A stretch of 64,000 nucleotides of DNA. Source: Streptomyces sp. SID13726. GTDB taxonomy: Bacteria > Actinomycetota > Actinomycetes > Streptomycetales > Streptomycetaceae. Under the pieces are notes generated by a model, which was not told where the DNA came from, did not search any database, and worked only from the letters and a program-made list of their open reading frames with translations. This document shows positions 1 to 7,447 of this stretch, one piece after another. The stretch is from positions 472,567 through 536,566 of the forward strand of contig NZ_JAAGLY010000007.1 of assembly GCF_010548375.1 (NCBI RefSeq), given 5' to 3'. The stretch's first letter is position 1. Every line of letters begins with the position of its first letter. The position numbers and the translations under genes were made by a program.

Positions 1-284
1 CGGAGCCGTCCGAGGACGACTTCGAGGAGGACGACGAGGGGCACTTCGTGCCGCCGGAGCCGCCGCCGCTGCCCGCCGCCGACACCACCGCGAAGTTCGC
101 CTGGCTGGGCGTGCTGGGCGGCCCGCTCCTGCTGCTGGTCGCGGTGCTGCTCGGCTGGGAGATGACGTGGTGGCTGACCACGGTCGGGATCGGCGGGTTC
201 CTGGGCGGCTTCGTCACCCTGGTGACCCGGATGCGGGCGGACGACGAGGACGACGAGGACCCCGGGCGGGGCGCGGTCGTCTAA
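1..284 (+). CDS. C-terminal part of a small membrane protein (5' end outside window)
   Basis: The reading frame is open from the first bases of the window and ends with TAA at 282-284, so the start lies upstream. What remains is an acidic stretch, a proline-rich linker (PPEPPPLP) and two hydrophobic segments, roughly codons 35-55 and 58-75 of the visible part, followed by an acidic tail. This is the layout of a conserved streptomycete hypothetical protein with a C-terminal pair of membrane helices. I do not know its function. Its stop overlaps the stop of the convergent nuclease-family gene by four bases, so the two transcripts must overlap at their 3' ends. Confidence 0.7.
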   Translation, partial: EPSEDDFEEDDEGHFVPPEPPPLPAADTTAKFAWLGVLGGPLLLLVAVLLGWEMTWWLTTVGIGGFLGGFVTLVTRMRADDEDDEDPGRGAVV

Positions 285-988
285 CTGGCGGGGATTTCGA
301 GGGTGGCCAGGACCGGAAGGTGGTCGGTGGCCGCCCTCAGGTCTGTCTCCGTGATGCCGGGGAGGTCGAGCGGGACCCCGCAGCCGAGCACCTCGATGCC
401 CTTCGTGGCGAAGATCGCGTCGATCCGCTGGTGGGGCTCGGAGTGGGTCCAGGTGTGCTCGCCGCCGGTGGGCCTGGTCGCCCAGCAGTCCTGGAGGTTC
501 GTCGCCAGGCGGGTGAAGGTGCGGCCGGTGGGACGGTCGTTCAGGTCGCCGCCCGCGACGGCGTGCTCCACGCCCATGCCGGCGAGGCGGTCGAGGAGCG
601 CGCCTGCCTGGTCGTAGCGCTCGTCCTTCTGCAGGGAGAGGTGACAGCTCAGTACGCCGAGGCGGGCGCCGGCGATATCGACGACGGCCGTGGCGAAGCC
701 CCTTCGGTGCTGGCCCGGGGTGAGAGGGAGGAGGACGTCCTCCGTACGTTCCACCGTGGCCCGCAGGTTGCAGAGGATGGCCGGTCCTGCCGCTGTGCCG
801 CCGCCGGTGAGGATGACCAGGTTCGAGGCCGAGGCCAGCCTTGCGAGTTTCTTGCGCCAGCGGAAGAAGCGGGGGGCTTCCTGGACGAGGACCAGGTCAG
901 GGGAGCAGGCCTTGATGACTCGGGCCAGGGCGTCTGTGTCGTCTCGCATGGAGCGGATGTTGTAGCTCAGGACTTTGACCGGAACCAT
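281..988 (-). CDS. endonuclease/exonuclease/phosphatase (EEP) family protein
   Basis: A 235-residue protein of the DNase I-like EEP superfamily. The metal and phosphate site is visible in order: N of SYNIRS near residue 10, E of QEAP near 37, H of LSCHLS near 116, the GGDLND pair near 149-154, D of RIDAIF, and the terminal TDHLPV His. Members cleave phosphodiesters in nucleic acids or lipids; the substrate cannot be read from sequence. The frame stays open upstream to 1093, but that extension translates a dispersed intergenic repeat (1051-1078), so the start ATG at 988, giving MVPVKVLSYN, is preferred. It is convergent with the preceding gene and downstream of glkA on the same strand. Confidence 0.85.
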   Translation of the reverse strand: MVPVKVLSYNIRSMRDDTDALARVIKACSPDLVLVQEAPRFFRWRKKLARLASASNLVILTGGGTAAGPAILCNLRATVERTEDVLLPLTPGQHRRGFATAVVDIAGARLGVLSCHLSLQKDERYDQAGALLDRLAGMGVEHAVAGGDLNDRPTGRTFTRLATNLQDCWATRPTGGEHTWTHSEPHQRIDAIFATKGIEVLGCGVPLDLPGITETDLRAATDHLPVLATLEIPAS

Positions 989-1050
989 GTGGATCAATCT
1001 ACGCCCAAGGGGCAGGGCGCGAGGATCGTGGGCGACTGCCGGTTCGTCGT

Positions 1051-1078
1051 GGCTGGTCGCGCAGTTCCCCGCGCCCCT
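1051..1078 (-). repeat. dispersed intergenic repeat, copy 1
   Basis: Core GGGGCGCGGGGAACTGCGCG read on the minus strand, followed by ACCAGCC. The same 28-base core recurs at 3957, 23244, 32839, 34256 and 61974, always between genes. This copy lies between glkA and the EEP gene and spuriously lengthens the EEP reading frame. Confidence 0.9.
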
Positions 1079-1095
1079 GAAAAATACGATCACCG

Positions 1096-2049
1096 TTACA
1101 TGATCGGGTCTGGTTCTCTCGCCAGGTCGGCCGCTCCGACAAGCCCCGCCTCGTTGCCCAGTTGGGCCGCGATGACCTCCGCGACCGGGCGCCAGTTGCC
1201 GCCGACCAGCCAGCGCTTGTAGGACTTGCGGATCGGGTCCAGGACCAGTTCGCCCTCGTCGGAGAGGCCGCCGCCGACGATGAAGGCGGAGGGGTCGAAG
1301 AGGGAGGCGAGGTCGGCGAGGCCCGCGCCGGCCCAGCGGGCGAGTTCACGGTAGGAGTCGACGGCGACCGGGTCGCCCTGGCGGGCGGCCATGGAGATGT
1401 GCTTGCCCTCGATGCCGTCCGGGGAGCCGTCGCCGAGGCCCAGGAGGATCTCGGCGTTCTCCGGGGTCGCGTTGGCGCGCTGCTTGGCGTACCTCACCAG
1501 CGCCCGCCCCGACGCGTACTGCTCCCAGCAGCCCTGCGAGCCGCAGCCGCACAGGAGTCCGTCCGGGACCATGCGGATGTGGCCGAACTCCGCCGCGACG
1601 CCGAAGTGGCCGCGGCGCAGCTTGTCGCCGATGATGATGCCGCCGCCGAGGCCGGTGCCGAGCGTGATGCAGATGACGTTGCGGTGGCCCTTGCCCGCTC
1701 CGAACTTGTACTCGCCCCAGGCGGCCGCGTTGGCGTCGTTCTCCACGACGACCGGAAGGCCGACGCGGGTCTCGACCTTCTCCTTCAACGGCTCGTTGCG
1801 CCAGTGGATGTTGGGGGCGAAGTAGACCTCCGAGCGCTGGCGGTTGACGTATCCGGCGGCACCGATGCCCACGCCGACGATCTCGTGCCCGGCGCGCGCG
1901 CCCTCCACCGCCGAGGCGATGGCGTCCACGATTCCCTCGGCCGTGCCCGGAGTCGGCACCTTGTGGGTCGAGAGGATGTTGCCTTCCTCATCGACCACGC
2001 CGGCCGCGATCTTCGTGCCGCCGATGTCGACGCCGATGGTGAGTCCCAT
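1096..2049 (-). CDS. glkA: glucokinase, ROK family
   Basis: A 317-residue ATP-dependent glucokinase that phosphorylates glucose to glucose 6-phosphate in the cytoplasm. In Streptomyces this enzyme also takes part in glucose repression of other catabolic genes. The N-terminal phosphate-binding motif VDIGGTKIAAG is at residues 7-17, the catalytic Asp is in VENDANAAAW near 105, and the ROK zinc signature is complete, with the FGHIRM histidine followed by the cysteine cluster CGCGSQGCWE near 167-176. The sequence is nearly identical to S. coelicolor GlkA as I remember it, including the same length. The start ATG has GAGGG just upstream on the minus strand. Nothing unusual is visible. Confidence 0.97.
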   Translation of the reverse strand: MGLTIGVDIGGTKIAAGVVDEEGNILSTHKVPTPGTAEGIVDAIASAVEGARAGHEIVGVGIGAAGYVNRQRSEVYFAPNIHWRNEPLKEKVETRVGLPVVVENDANAAAWGEYKFGAGKGHRNVICITLGTGLGGGIIIGDKLRRGHFGVAAEFGHIRMVPDGLLCGCGSQGCWEQYASGRALVRYAKQRANATPENAEILLGLGDGSPDGIEGKHISMAARQGDPVAVDSYRELARWAGAGLADLASLFDPSAFIVGGGLSDEGELVLDPIRKSYKRWLVGGNWRPVAEVIAAQLGNEAGLVGAADLAREPDPIM

Positions 2050-2116
2050 GAATCCCTCAGTTTCGGTCGAGCCCCGCTACGGCCAACCGTACCCGAGGCC
2101 CTGCCGTCAGGGGGTT

Positions 2117-2611
2117 TCAGTCCAAGTCGATGCGCTCGCCGGGACCGGGGTCCTCGCCCTTGTCGCGCAGGGTCTCGTCGCGGCGGCTCCAGCGCTGCTC
2201 CTGCGCCTGGACCGCGGAGCGGTACGCGGCGAGGAGTTCACCGCCCGCGGCGGCGAGGTGGTCGAAGACGTCGGGGTTGCGCTCGATGACCGGCTCGACC
2301 GCGGCCTTGGCCTGCTGGACGACCTGCTTGACCACCTGTTGCGCGGCCGGACCCGCGACGCCCCCGAGGAGCGGGGACTGGAGACCGGACAGCTTCTCCG
2401 CGACGTTGTCGACGAGTTTGCGCAGTTCCTCGGCGGCCGAGCCCGGGGGCGGGCCGTACTGGGCGCGGCGGCGGGCCTTCTCGGCCGCGAGGTCCTCAGC
2501 CGTGGCCGTCGCCCACGCGTCGGCGTCGGTCGCCCGTACCTCGTCCGGCGAGTCCGCGGCGTCGCGCGCCTCGCGGTCACCGGCGTCGGACGGGGGGAGC
2601 TCTTCGCTCAT
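2117..2611 (-). CDS. DUF5304-type conserved actinobacterial protein
   Basis: A 164-residue soluble, charged, Ala-rich protein. Its first 50 residues are acidic and likely disordered, followed by an amphipathic helical region with VAEKLSGLQSPLL and a VVKQVVQQAKAAVEPV stretch near residues 75-115, and a charged tail ending in ERIDLD. I recognise it as the streptomycete family called DUF5304, which has no known function. There is no signal peptide or membrane segment. It lies 67 bases upstream of glkA on the same strand and may be cotranscribed with it. The neighbouring order (ATPase, DUF5304, glkA) is the usual one in Streptomyces. Confidence 0.85.
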   Translation of the reverse strand: MSEELPPSDAGDREARDAADSPDEVRATDADAWATATAEDLAAEKARRRAQYGPPPGSAAEELRKLVDNVAEKLSGLQSPLLGGVAGPAAQQVVKQVVQQAKAAVEPVIERNPDVFDHLAAAGGELLAAYRSAVQAQEQRWSRRDETLRDKGEDPGPGERIDLD

Positions 2612-2668
2612 GACGGACTCCTGACTACGGTTCGTCTCTACGACGTTACCCGAACGGGCGCAGCCGGT

Positions 2669-3898
2669 TCACGGGGTGCGCGGCCACAGATCGGGGTCCG
2701 GCGCGAACCGGATCCGCAGCTCGCCCTCGCGCAGGGCGGCACCGGCGACGGTGCAGCGGCGCAGGGCGGAGGGCAGCGGGACGATCCGGCGGAACTGCCC
2801 GGCGGTGACGACGAGTTCGTCGCCGCGCCGGACCAGGTCGAGTTCCTCGCGTATCGCGCCGGGCAGCGGGAGGTGCCACACCAGGACGCCGTCGTCGGCG
2901 AGCTGGTCGGCGACGGGCCACGCGACGGCGGAGACCTCGGCGCCGGCCCCCGGGACGGCGAGGGCGGTGAGGTCGTCGGTGCCGCGCGGGTCGTGGCCGA
3001 GGTGCGGGACGGTCCGGACGTCGTACGGCTCCTGCCACTCCTCCAGGGCCTTGCGCTGCTGGGCGACGAGGCCGGCGGGCCAGTCCTCCGGTACGACGCG
3101 GTTGGCGACGAGGGTGTCCGGGCGCAGGCCCCGCAGGGCGAGGGCGAGGCTCGCGGACCGTACGGCGTCGGCACCGGCGGGGCCGGGTTCCGCGACCAGC
3201 CGTACGACGGTCCCCCGGTCGGCGAGCACGGCCTCGACCGCGCCGAGCTCGGTGTCCCAGCGGGCGGCCGTCTCGTACAGCCACTCCGAGGGCATGGGGA
3301 CACCGGCCAGCCGTCCGAGCACGGGACGCAGACCGGCGGCGGCCTGGCGCTCCGTCGGGAGGAGCCGGCGCAGGTAGCGGCGCAGTTCCTCCGGGAGGGA
3401 GAGGAGGGCGAGGGCCTGCGGGACGGGCGGCAGATCGACGACGAGCAGCTCATGCCGTTCGGACAGCGCCGCGTCGCGCAGGGCCCGGAGCAAGGTGAGT
3501 TCCTCGGCGCCGGGGAGGGGGGTGACCTCCTCGGGGTCGAGCCGGGAGGCGCCGAGCAGGTCAAGGACGTTGGAGGCGCGTTCCTGGAACCCGGTGAGGT
3601 CGTCGCGGAATCCGGCGGTGGCGTCGGGGCGCCAGGCGGTGAGGTTCTCGGAGACCTGGGCGGGGGTCGCGCCTGTCGCCACGCCGAGGACGGTACCGAG
3701 GGTGTCGGTGCGGTCGGCGCTGGAGACCTGGGCGGGGGTCGCGCCTGTCGCCACGCCGAGGACGGTACCGAGGGTGTCGGTGCGGTCGGCGCTGAGGACG
3801 AGGGTGCGGGTCCCTGCTCGGGCGGCGGTGACCGCGGTGGCGGCGGCGACGGTGGTACGTCCACTGCCGCCGGGACCGGTGATCAGGATGGTGCGCAT
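2669..3898 (-). CDS. ArsA/GET3-like P-loop ATPase with an internal 24-residue duplication
   Basis: A 409-residue protein whose N-terminus has the deviant Walker A GPGGSGRTTVAAA (residues 8-20), as in ArsA/Get3 ATPases, so it probably binds and hydrolyses ATP. It resembles the mycobacterial Rv2184c family that sits next to a TB16.3-like SRPBCC gene, as here. Residues 36-59 and 60-83 are identical 24-residue copies beginning SADRTDTLGTVLGV. The duplicated part follows the second strand, where ArsA-like ATPases place the switch I aspartate (the ADR/ADP motif). The partner substrate is unknown; there are no metal-binding cysteines like those of arsenite pumps. The duplication should lengthen the fold and might impair it. 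Confidence 0.85.
   Translation of the reverse strand: MRTILITGPGGSGRTTVAAATAVTAARAGTRTLVLSADRTDTLGTVLGVATGATPAQVSSADRTDTLGTVLGVATGATPAQVSENLTAWRPDATAGFRDDLTGFQERASNVLDLLGASRLDPEEVTPLPGAEELTLLRALRDAALSERHELLVVDLPPVPQALALLSLPEELRRYLRRLLPTERQAAAGLRPVLGRLAGVPMPSEWLYETAARWDTELGAVEAVLADRGTVVRLVAEPGPAGADAVRSASLALALRGLRPDTLVANRVVPEDWPAGLVAQQRKALEEWQEPYDVRTVPHLGHDPRGTDDLTALAVPGAGAEVSAVAWPVADQLADDGVLVWHLPLPGAIREELDLVRRGDELVVTAGQFRRIVPLPSALRRCTVAGAALREGELRIRFAPDPDLWPRTP
3651..3794. repeat. perfect tandem duplication, 2 x 72 bp, inside the ArsA-like ATPase gene
   Basis: Bases 3651-3722 and 3723-3794 are identical over all 72 positions. The period is a multiple of three, so the reading frame is kept and 24 residues are duplicated (36-59 and 60-83). 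Complete identity, even at third positions, indicates a very recent event or an assembly artefact. Confidence 0.97.
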
Positions 3899-3956
3899 AG
3901 GGGTGAACCGTAACGGACGGCCAGTGCAGTCAGAGCATGCCCAGCTGTACCCACCC

Positions 3957-3984
3957 AGGGGCGCGGGGAACTGCGCGACCAGCC
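3957..3984 (+). repeat. dispersed intergenic repeat, copy 2
   Basis: Same core as copy 1 in the opposite orientation (AGGGGCGCGGGG, then AACTGCGCGACCAGCC), followed by a less conserved tail with GCACCCGCACCC. It lies between the ArsA-like and SRPBCC genes. Confidence 0.9.
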
Positions 3985-4013
3985 ACAGCGCACCCGCACC
4001 CGAAATGCGACCC

Positions 4014-4454
4014 CTACTGCCCCGACTCCACCCGCTTCTTCAGTCCCGCCAGCGCCCGGTCGATGATGACCTTCTCCGCCTTGCGCTTGATCATCCCCAG
4101 CATCGGGATCTTGACGTCGACCGTCAGCAGGTAGGTGACCTCGGTCGACCCCGCGCCCGCCGGCTTCAGCACGTACGAGCCGTCGAGCTGCCGCAGCATC
4201 TGGGACTTGACCAGCGTCCAGGAGACCTCGTTGGACCCGGTCCACGTGTAGCCGAGAACCTGGTCGTCCTTGATCGCGCCCGCGTCCATGACGAGACGGA
4301 CCTGCTCGGCGCGCCCCTGCGCGTCCGTCGCCAGCACCTCCGCCTGCTTCACCTCACCCGTCCAGTCCGGGTAGCGGGCGAAGTCGGCGATCACGGCCAT
4401 GACGTCGGCCGGCGCAGCTTCGATCGTGATGCTCGAACTGGTGTGTTCCGCCAT
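4014..4454 (-). CDS. SRPBCC (START/polyketide cyclase-like) family protein, TB16.3-like
   Basis: A 146-residue single-domain protein of the helix-grip SRPBCC superfamily, whose members bind hydrophobic ligands in a central cavity. The usual N-terminal pattern SSITIEAAPADVMAVIADF, with ARYPDWTGEV after it, is followed by alternating beta strands and the long C-terminal helix KAEKVIIDRALAGLKKRV. It resembles the mycobacterial TB16.3 (Rv2185c) family, which also lies beside an ArsA-like ATPase and fadD15. The ligand is unknown. The start ATG at 4454 (MAEHTSSS) is chosen because GGAGGA lies upstream at good spacing; the upstream extension has no such site. Confidence 0.88.
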   Translation of the reverse strand: MAEHTSSSITIEAAPADVMAVIADFARYPDWTGEVKQAEVLATDAQGRAEQVRLVMDAGAIKDDQVLGYTWTGSNEVSWTLVKSQMLRQLDGSYVLKPAGAGSTEVTYLLTVDVKIPMLGMIKRKAEKVIIDRALAGLKKRVESGQ

Positions 4455-4537
4455 CGCCGTGGCTCCTCCAGATACGGTCCGCTGAGGAAGGGGGGTACGC
4501 ACGTCTGTGCAGCGTGAAGGCTACCGCGCGCGGGGAC

Positions 4538-5335
4538 TCACCATTCCAGCGCCCACGGCTTCCCGCTCCCCGCGAAGTGCCCCACGTTCACGCACTCGGT
4601 CGCCCCGATCCGCATCCGCCGGGCCAGCGGCTGATGGACGTGCCCGAACAGCGAGTACCGGGGCCGGGTGCGCCGGATCGCCGCCAGCAGCGCCCGGCTC
4701 CCCCGCTCGAACCGCCGCGCCACGGTGTCGTAGACCAGCTCCGGCACCTCCGGCGGGATGTGCGTGCACAGCACGTCCACCTCGCCGACGGCCTCGATCT
4801 TCGCCGCGTACTCCTCGTCGCTGATCTCGTACGGCGTCCGCATGGGGGTCCTCAGGCCACCGCCGACGAAGCCGAACGTCCACCCGCCGATCTCCACCCG
4901 CTCGCCGTCGAGCACGGTCGTACCGGGTCCGGCGTATTCCGGCCACAACGGCGGCATGTCGACATTGCCGTAGGTCGCGTACGTCGGTGTCGGGAACGCC
5001 GCGAACATCTCGGCGTACTGCTTGCGCACCGCTTTCTCGATCACCGAGGCCCGGTCGGCGCCGACCCCGCTCCACAGCCGGGCGCCGAGCTCGCGCGCCT
5101 CCTCGAAGCGGCGGGCGGTGCGCAGTTCCACGATCAGGTCGGCGTTCTCCACCCCGAACAGGTCGGGGAAGATGCCGCGCGAGTGGTCGGCGTAGTCGAG
5201 GAAGAGCACCAGGTCACCGAGGCAGATCAGGGCGTCGGCGCCTTCGCCGGCTCTGGCCAGGTCACGGGCGTTGCCGTGTACGTCACTGACCACATGAACG
5301 CGTGTCTTCCGGTTTCCGGCCGGTGTGGGTGCCAT
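4538..5335 (-). CDS. calcineurin-like metallophosphoesterase
   Basis: A 265-residue dinuclear metal phosphoesterase. The five family motifs are present: VHVVSDVHGN (D and H) near residue 13, CLGDLV (GD) near 37, YGNVDMP (GN) near 104, the LCTHIPPE histidine near 168, and FGHVHQPL (GHxH) near 235. Substrates of this family range from nucleotides to proteins. The ATG at 5335 is preferred over an in-frame TTG at 5344. There is no Shine-Dalgarno sequence, but a TACCCT hexamer lies eight bases upstream of the ATG, which suggests a leaderless mRNA. It is divergent from the acyl-CoA ligase gene across about 300 bases. Confidence 0.88.
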   Translation of the reverse strand: MAPTPAGNRKTRVHVVSDVHGNARDLARAGEGADALICLGDLVLFLDYADHSRGIFPDLFGVENADLIVELRTARRFEEARELGARLWSGVGADRASVIEKAVRKQYAEMFAAFPTPTYATYGNVDMPPLWPEYAGPGTTVLDGERVEIGGWTFGFVGGGLRTPMRTPYEISDEEYAAKIEAVGEVDVLCTHIPPEVPELVYDTVARRFERGSRALLAAIRRTRPRYSLFGHVHQPLARRMRIGATECVNVGHFAGSGKPWALEW

Positions 5336-5391
5336 GACGATCAAGGGTAGGCCTGTGCGGCATACGTGAACAGTGGCGACCGGACCTGCGG

Positions 5392-5409
5392 TTACTGGCC
5401 AGTCAGTAA
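5392..5409. promoter_or_regulatory. inverted repeat, candidate repressor operator upstream of the acyl-CoA ligase
   Basis: TTACTG-GCCAGT-CAGTAA is an inverted repeat of two 6-base arms, with a second perfect palindrome, ACTGGCCAGT, nested in it. It lies 222 bases before the ligase start and 57 bases before the metallophosphoesterase start. TetR-family repressors of lipid genes use sites of this size and symmetry, but no regulator gene is adjacent. The rest of the 296-base gap shows no other clear element apart from the ribosome binding site. Confidence 0.5.
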
Positions 5410-5631
5410 GCAGGTGGACTACTGTGCGCTGAAGAACCCCAATCCGTGTGACGCAGCGAACATCTCGCAGGGACCCCCTGTCGAAGAAGCCATACCGGCG
5501 GGTAACGTCCGGGCAGTCCAGTCGTGCTCAGGATTTCAACCACTGAATCTCTGAGTACCTGCCCGAGCCTTGGACCGCACCGTCGCATCACACAACGTCG
5601 TGGCGCCGGCGCCTTATTAGGAGCAGCAGTC

Positions 5632-7428
5632 TTGCGCGAGTTCAGCCTTCCGGCTTTGTACGAGGTCCCCGCGGACGGCAATCTCACCGACATCGTCCGG
5701 AGAAACGCCGCGCAGCATCCCGACGTCGCCGTCATCGCCCGCAAGGTGGGCGGTCAGTGGCAGGACGTGACGGCCACGACCTTCCTGGCCGAGGTGCACG
5801 CCGCCGCCAAGGGGCTCATCGCCTCCGGTGTCCAGCCGGGCGACCGGGTCGGCCTGATGTCGCGCACCCGCTACGAGTGGACGCTGCTCGACTTCGCGAT
5901 CTGGAGCGCGGGCGCGGTCACCGTGCCGGTGTACGAGACCAGCTCGCCGGAGCAGGTCCAGTGGATCCTGTCCGACTCGGGCGCGACCGCCTGTGTCGTG
6001 GAGCTGGACGGACACACCGCGGCCGTCGAGTCGGTGCGCGAGCAGCTGCCCGCCCTGAAGCACGTGTGGCAGATCGAGGGCGGCGGGGTCGAGGAGCTGG
6101 GCCGCGCGGGCAAGGACATCAGCGACGCGGCCGTCGAGGAGCGCAGCTCGCTGGCGAAGGCCGACGACCCGGCGACCATCGTGTACACCAGCGGCACCAC
6201 CGGCCGGCCCAAGGGCTGTGTGCTCACCCACCGCAGCTTCTTCGCCGAGTGCGGCAACATCGTGGAGCGGCTGCGTCCGCTGTTCCGCACGGGCGAGTGC
6301 TCGGTGCTGCTGTTCCTGCCGCTCGCTCACGTCTTCGGCCGGCTGGTGCAGATCGCGCCGATGATGGCGCCGATCAAGCTGGGCATGGTCCCGGACATCA
6401 AGCACCTCACCGACGAGCTGGCCTCCTTCCGGCCGACGCTGATCCTGGGCGTCCCGCGGGTCTTCGAGAAGGTCTACAACTCGGCGCGCGCCAAGGCGCA
6501 GGCGGACGGCAAGGGCAAGATCTTCGACAAGGCCGCCGACACGGCGATCGCGTACAGCAAGGCCCTGGACACCCCGTCGGGCCCGTCCCTCGGTCTGAAG
6601 ATCAAGTACAAGACCTTCGACAAGCTCGTCTACAGCAAGCTGCGCGCGGTCCTCGGCGGCAAGGGCGAGTACGCCATCTCCGGCGGCGCCCCGCTCGGCG
6701 AGCGCCTGGGTCACTTCTTCCGCGGCATCGGCTTCACGGTCCTGGAGGGCTACGGCCTGACCGAGTCCTGTGCCGCGACGGCGTTCAACCCCTGGGACCG
6801 CACGAAGATCGGCACCGTCGGGCAGCCGCTGCCGGGCTCGGTGATCCGGATCGCGGACGACGGCGAGGTGCTGCTGCACGGCGAGCACCTGTTCAAGGGG
6901 TACTGGAACAACGAGGCCGCGACCGCCGAGGCGCTCACCGACGGCTGGTTCCACACCGGTGACATCGGCACCCTCGACGAGGACGGCTACCTCAGGATCA
7001 CCGGCCGCAAGAAGGAGATCATCGTCACCGCGGGCGGCAAGAACGTCGCCCCGGCCGTGATCGAGGACCGTATCCGCGCGCACGCGCTGGTCGGTGAGTG
7101 CATGGTGGTGGGTGACGGGCGGCCGTTCGTGGGCGCGCTGATCACCATCGACGAGGAGTTCCTGGGCCGTTGGGCCGAGGAACACGGCAAGCCGGCGGGT
7201 GCCACCGCGGCGTCGCTGGCCGGGGACGCGGACCTGAACGCGGCGATCCAGGCCGCGGTCGACGACGGCAACGCCGCGGTGTCGAAAGCGGAATCGGTGC
7301 GGAAGTTCCGCATTCTGTCCTCCCAGTTCACGGAGGAGTCGGGCCACCTCACGCCGTCCCTGAAGCTCAAGCGCAACGTGGTGGCGAAGGACTACGCGGC
7401 CGAGATCGAGGCGATCTACGCGAAGTAG
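5632..7428 (+). CDS. long-chain fatty acyl-CoA ligase (AMP-forming), FadD15-like
   Basis: A 598-residue adenylate-forming enzyme that activates fatty acids with ATP and CoA at the membrane surface. The P-loop-like AMP motif IVYTSGTTGRPKGC is near residues 183-196, A4/A5 region EGYGLTESC near 373, the A7/A8 motif GWFHTGDIG with ITGRKKEIIVTAGGKN near 440-470, and the catalytic lysine region SLKLKRNVV near the C-terminus. Its size and sequence match the FadD15 type of actinobacteria rather than short acetyl-CoA synthetases. The frame is open further upstream, but TTG at 5632 (LREFSLPALYEV) has AGGAG eight bases before it. The TTACTG palindrome about 220 bases upstream may control it. Confidence 0.92.
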   Translation: MREFSLPALYEVPADGNLTDIVRRNAAQHPDVAVIARKVGGQWQDVTATTFLAEVHAAAKGLIASGVQPGDRVGLMSRTRYEWTLLDFAIWSAGAVTVPVYETSSPEQVQWILSDSGATACVVELDGHTAAVESVREQLPALKHVWQIEGGGVEELGRAGKDISDAAVEERSSLAKADDPATIVYTSGTTGRPKGCVLTHRSFFAECGNIVERLRPLFRTGECSVLLFLPLAHVFGRLVQIAPMMAPIKLGMVPDIKHLTDELASFRPTLILGVPRVFEKVYNSARAKAQADGKGKIFDKAADTAIAYSKALDTPSGPSLGLKIKYKTFDKLVYSKLRAVLGGKGEYAISGGAPLGERLGHFFRGIGFTVLEGYGLTESCAATAFNPWDRTKIGTVGQPLPGSVIRIADDGEVLLHGEHLFKGYWNNEAATAEALTDGWFHTGDIGTLDEDGYLRITGRKKEIIVTAGGKNVAPAVIEDRIRAHALVGECMVVGDGRPFVGALITIDEEFLGRWAEEHGKPAGATAASLAGDADLNAAIQAAVDDGNAAVSKAESVRKFRILSSQFTEESGHLTPSLKLKRNVVAKDYAAEIEAIYAK

Positions 7429-7447
7429 TACGCCTGCTGACGGGGCG

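Noticed and set aside
5366..5554. A 62-codon open frame before the acyl-CoA ligase
   Set aside because: Its third codon positions are not enriched in G/C, it covers the candidate operator, and it has no ribosome site.
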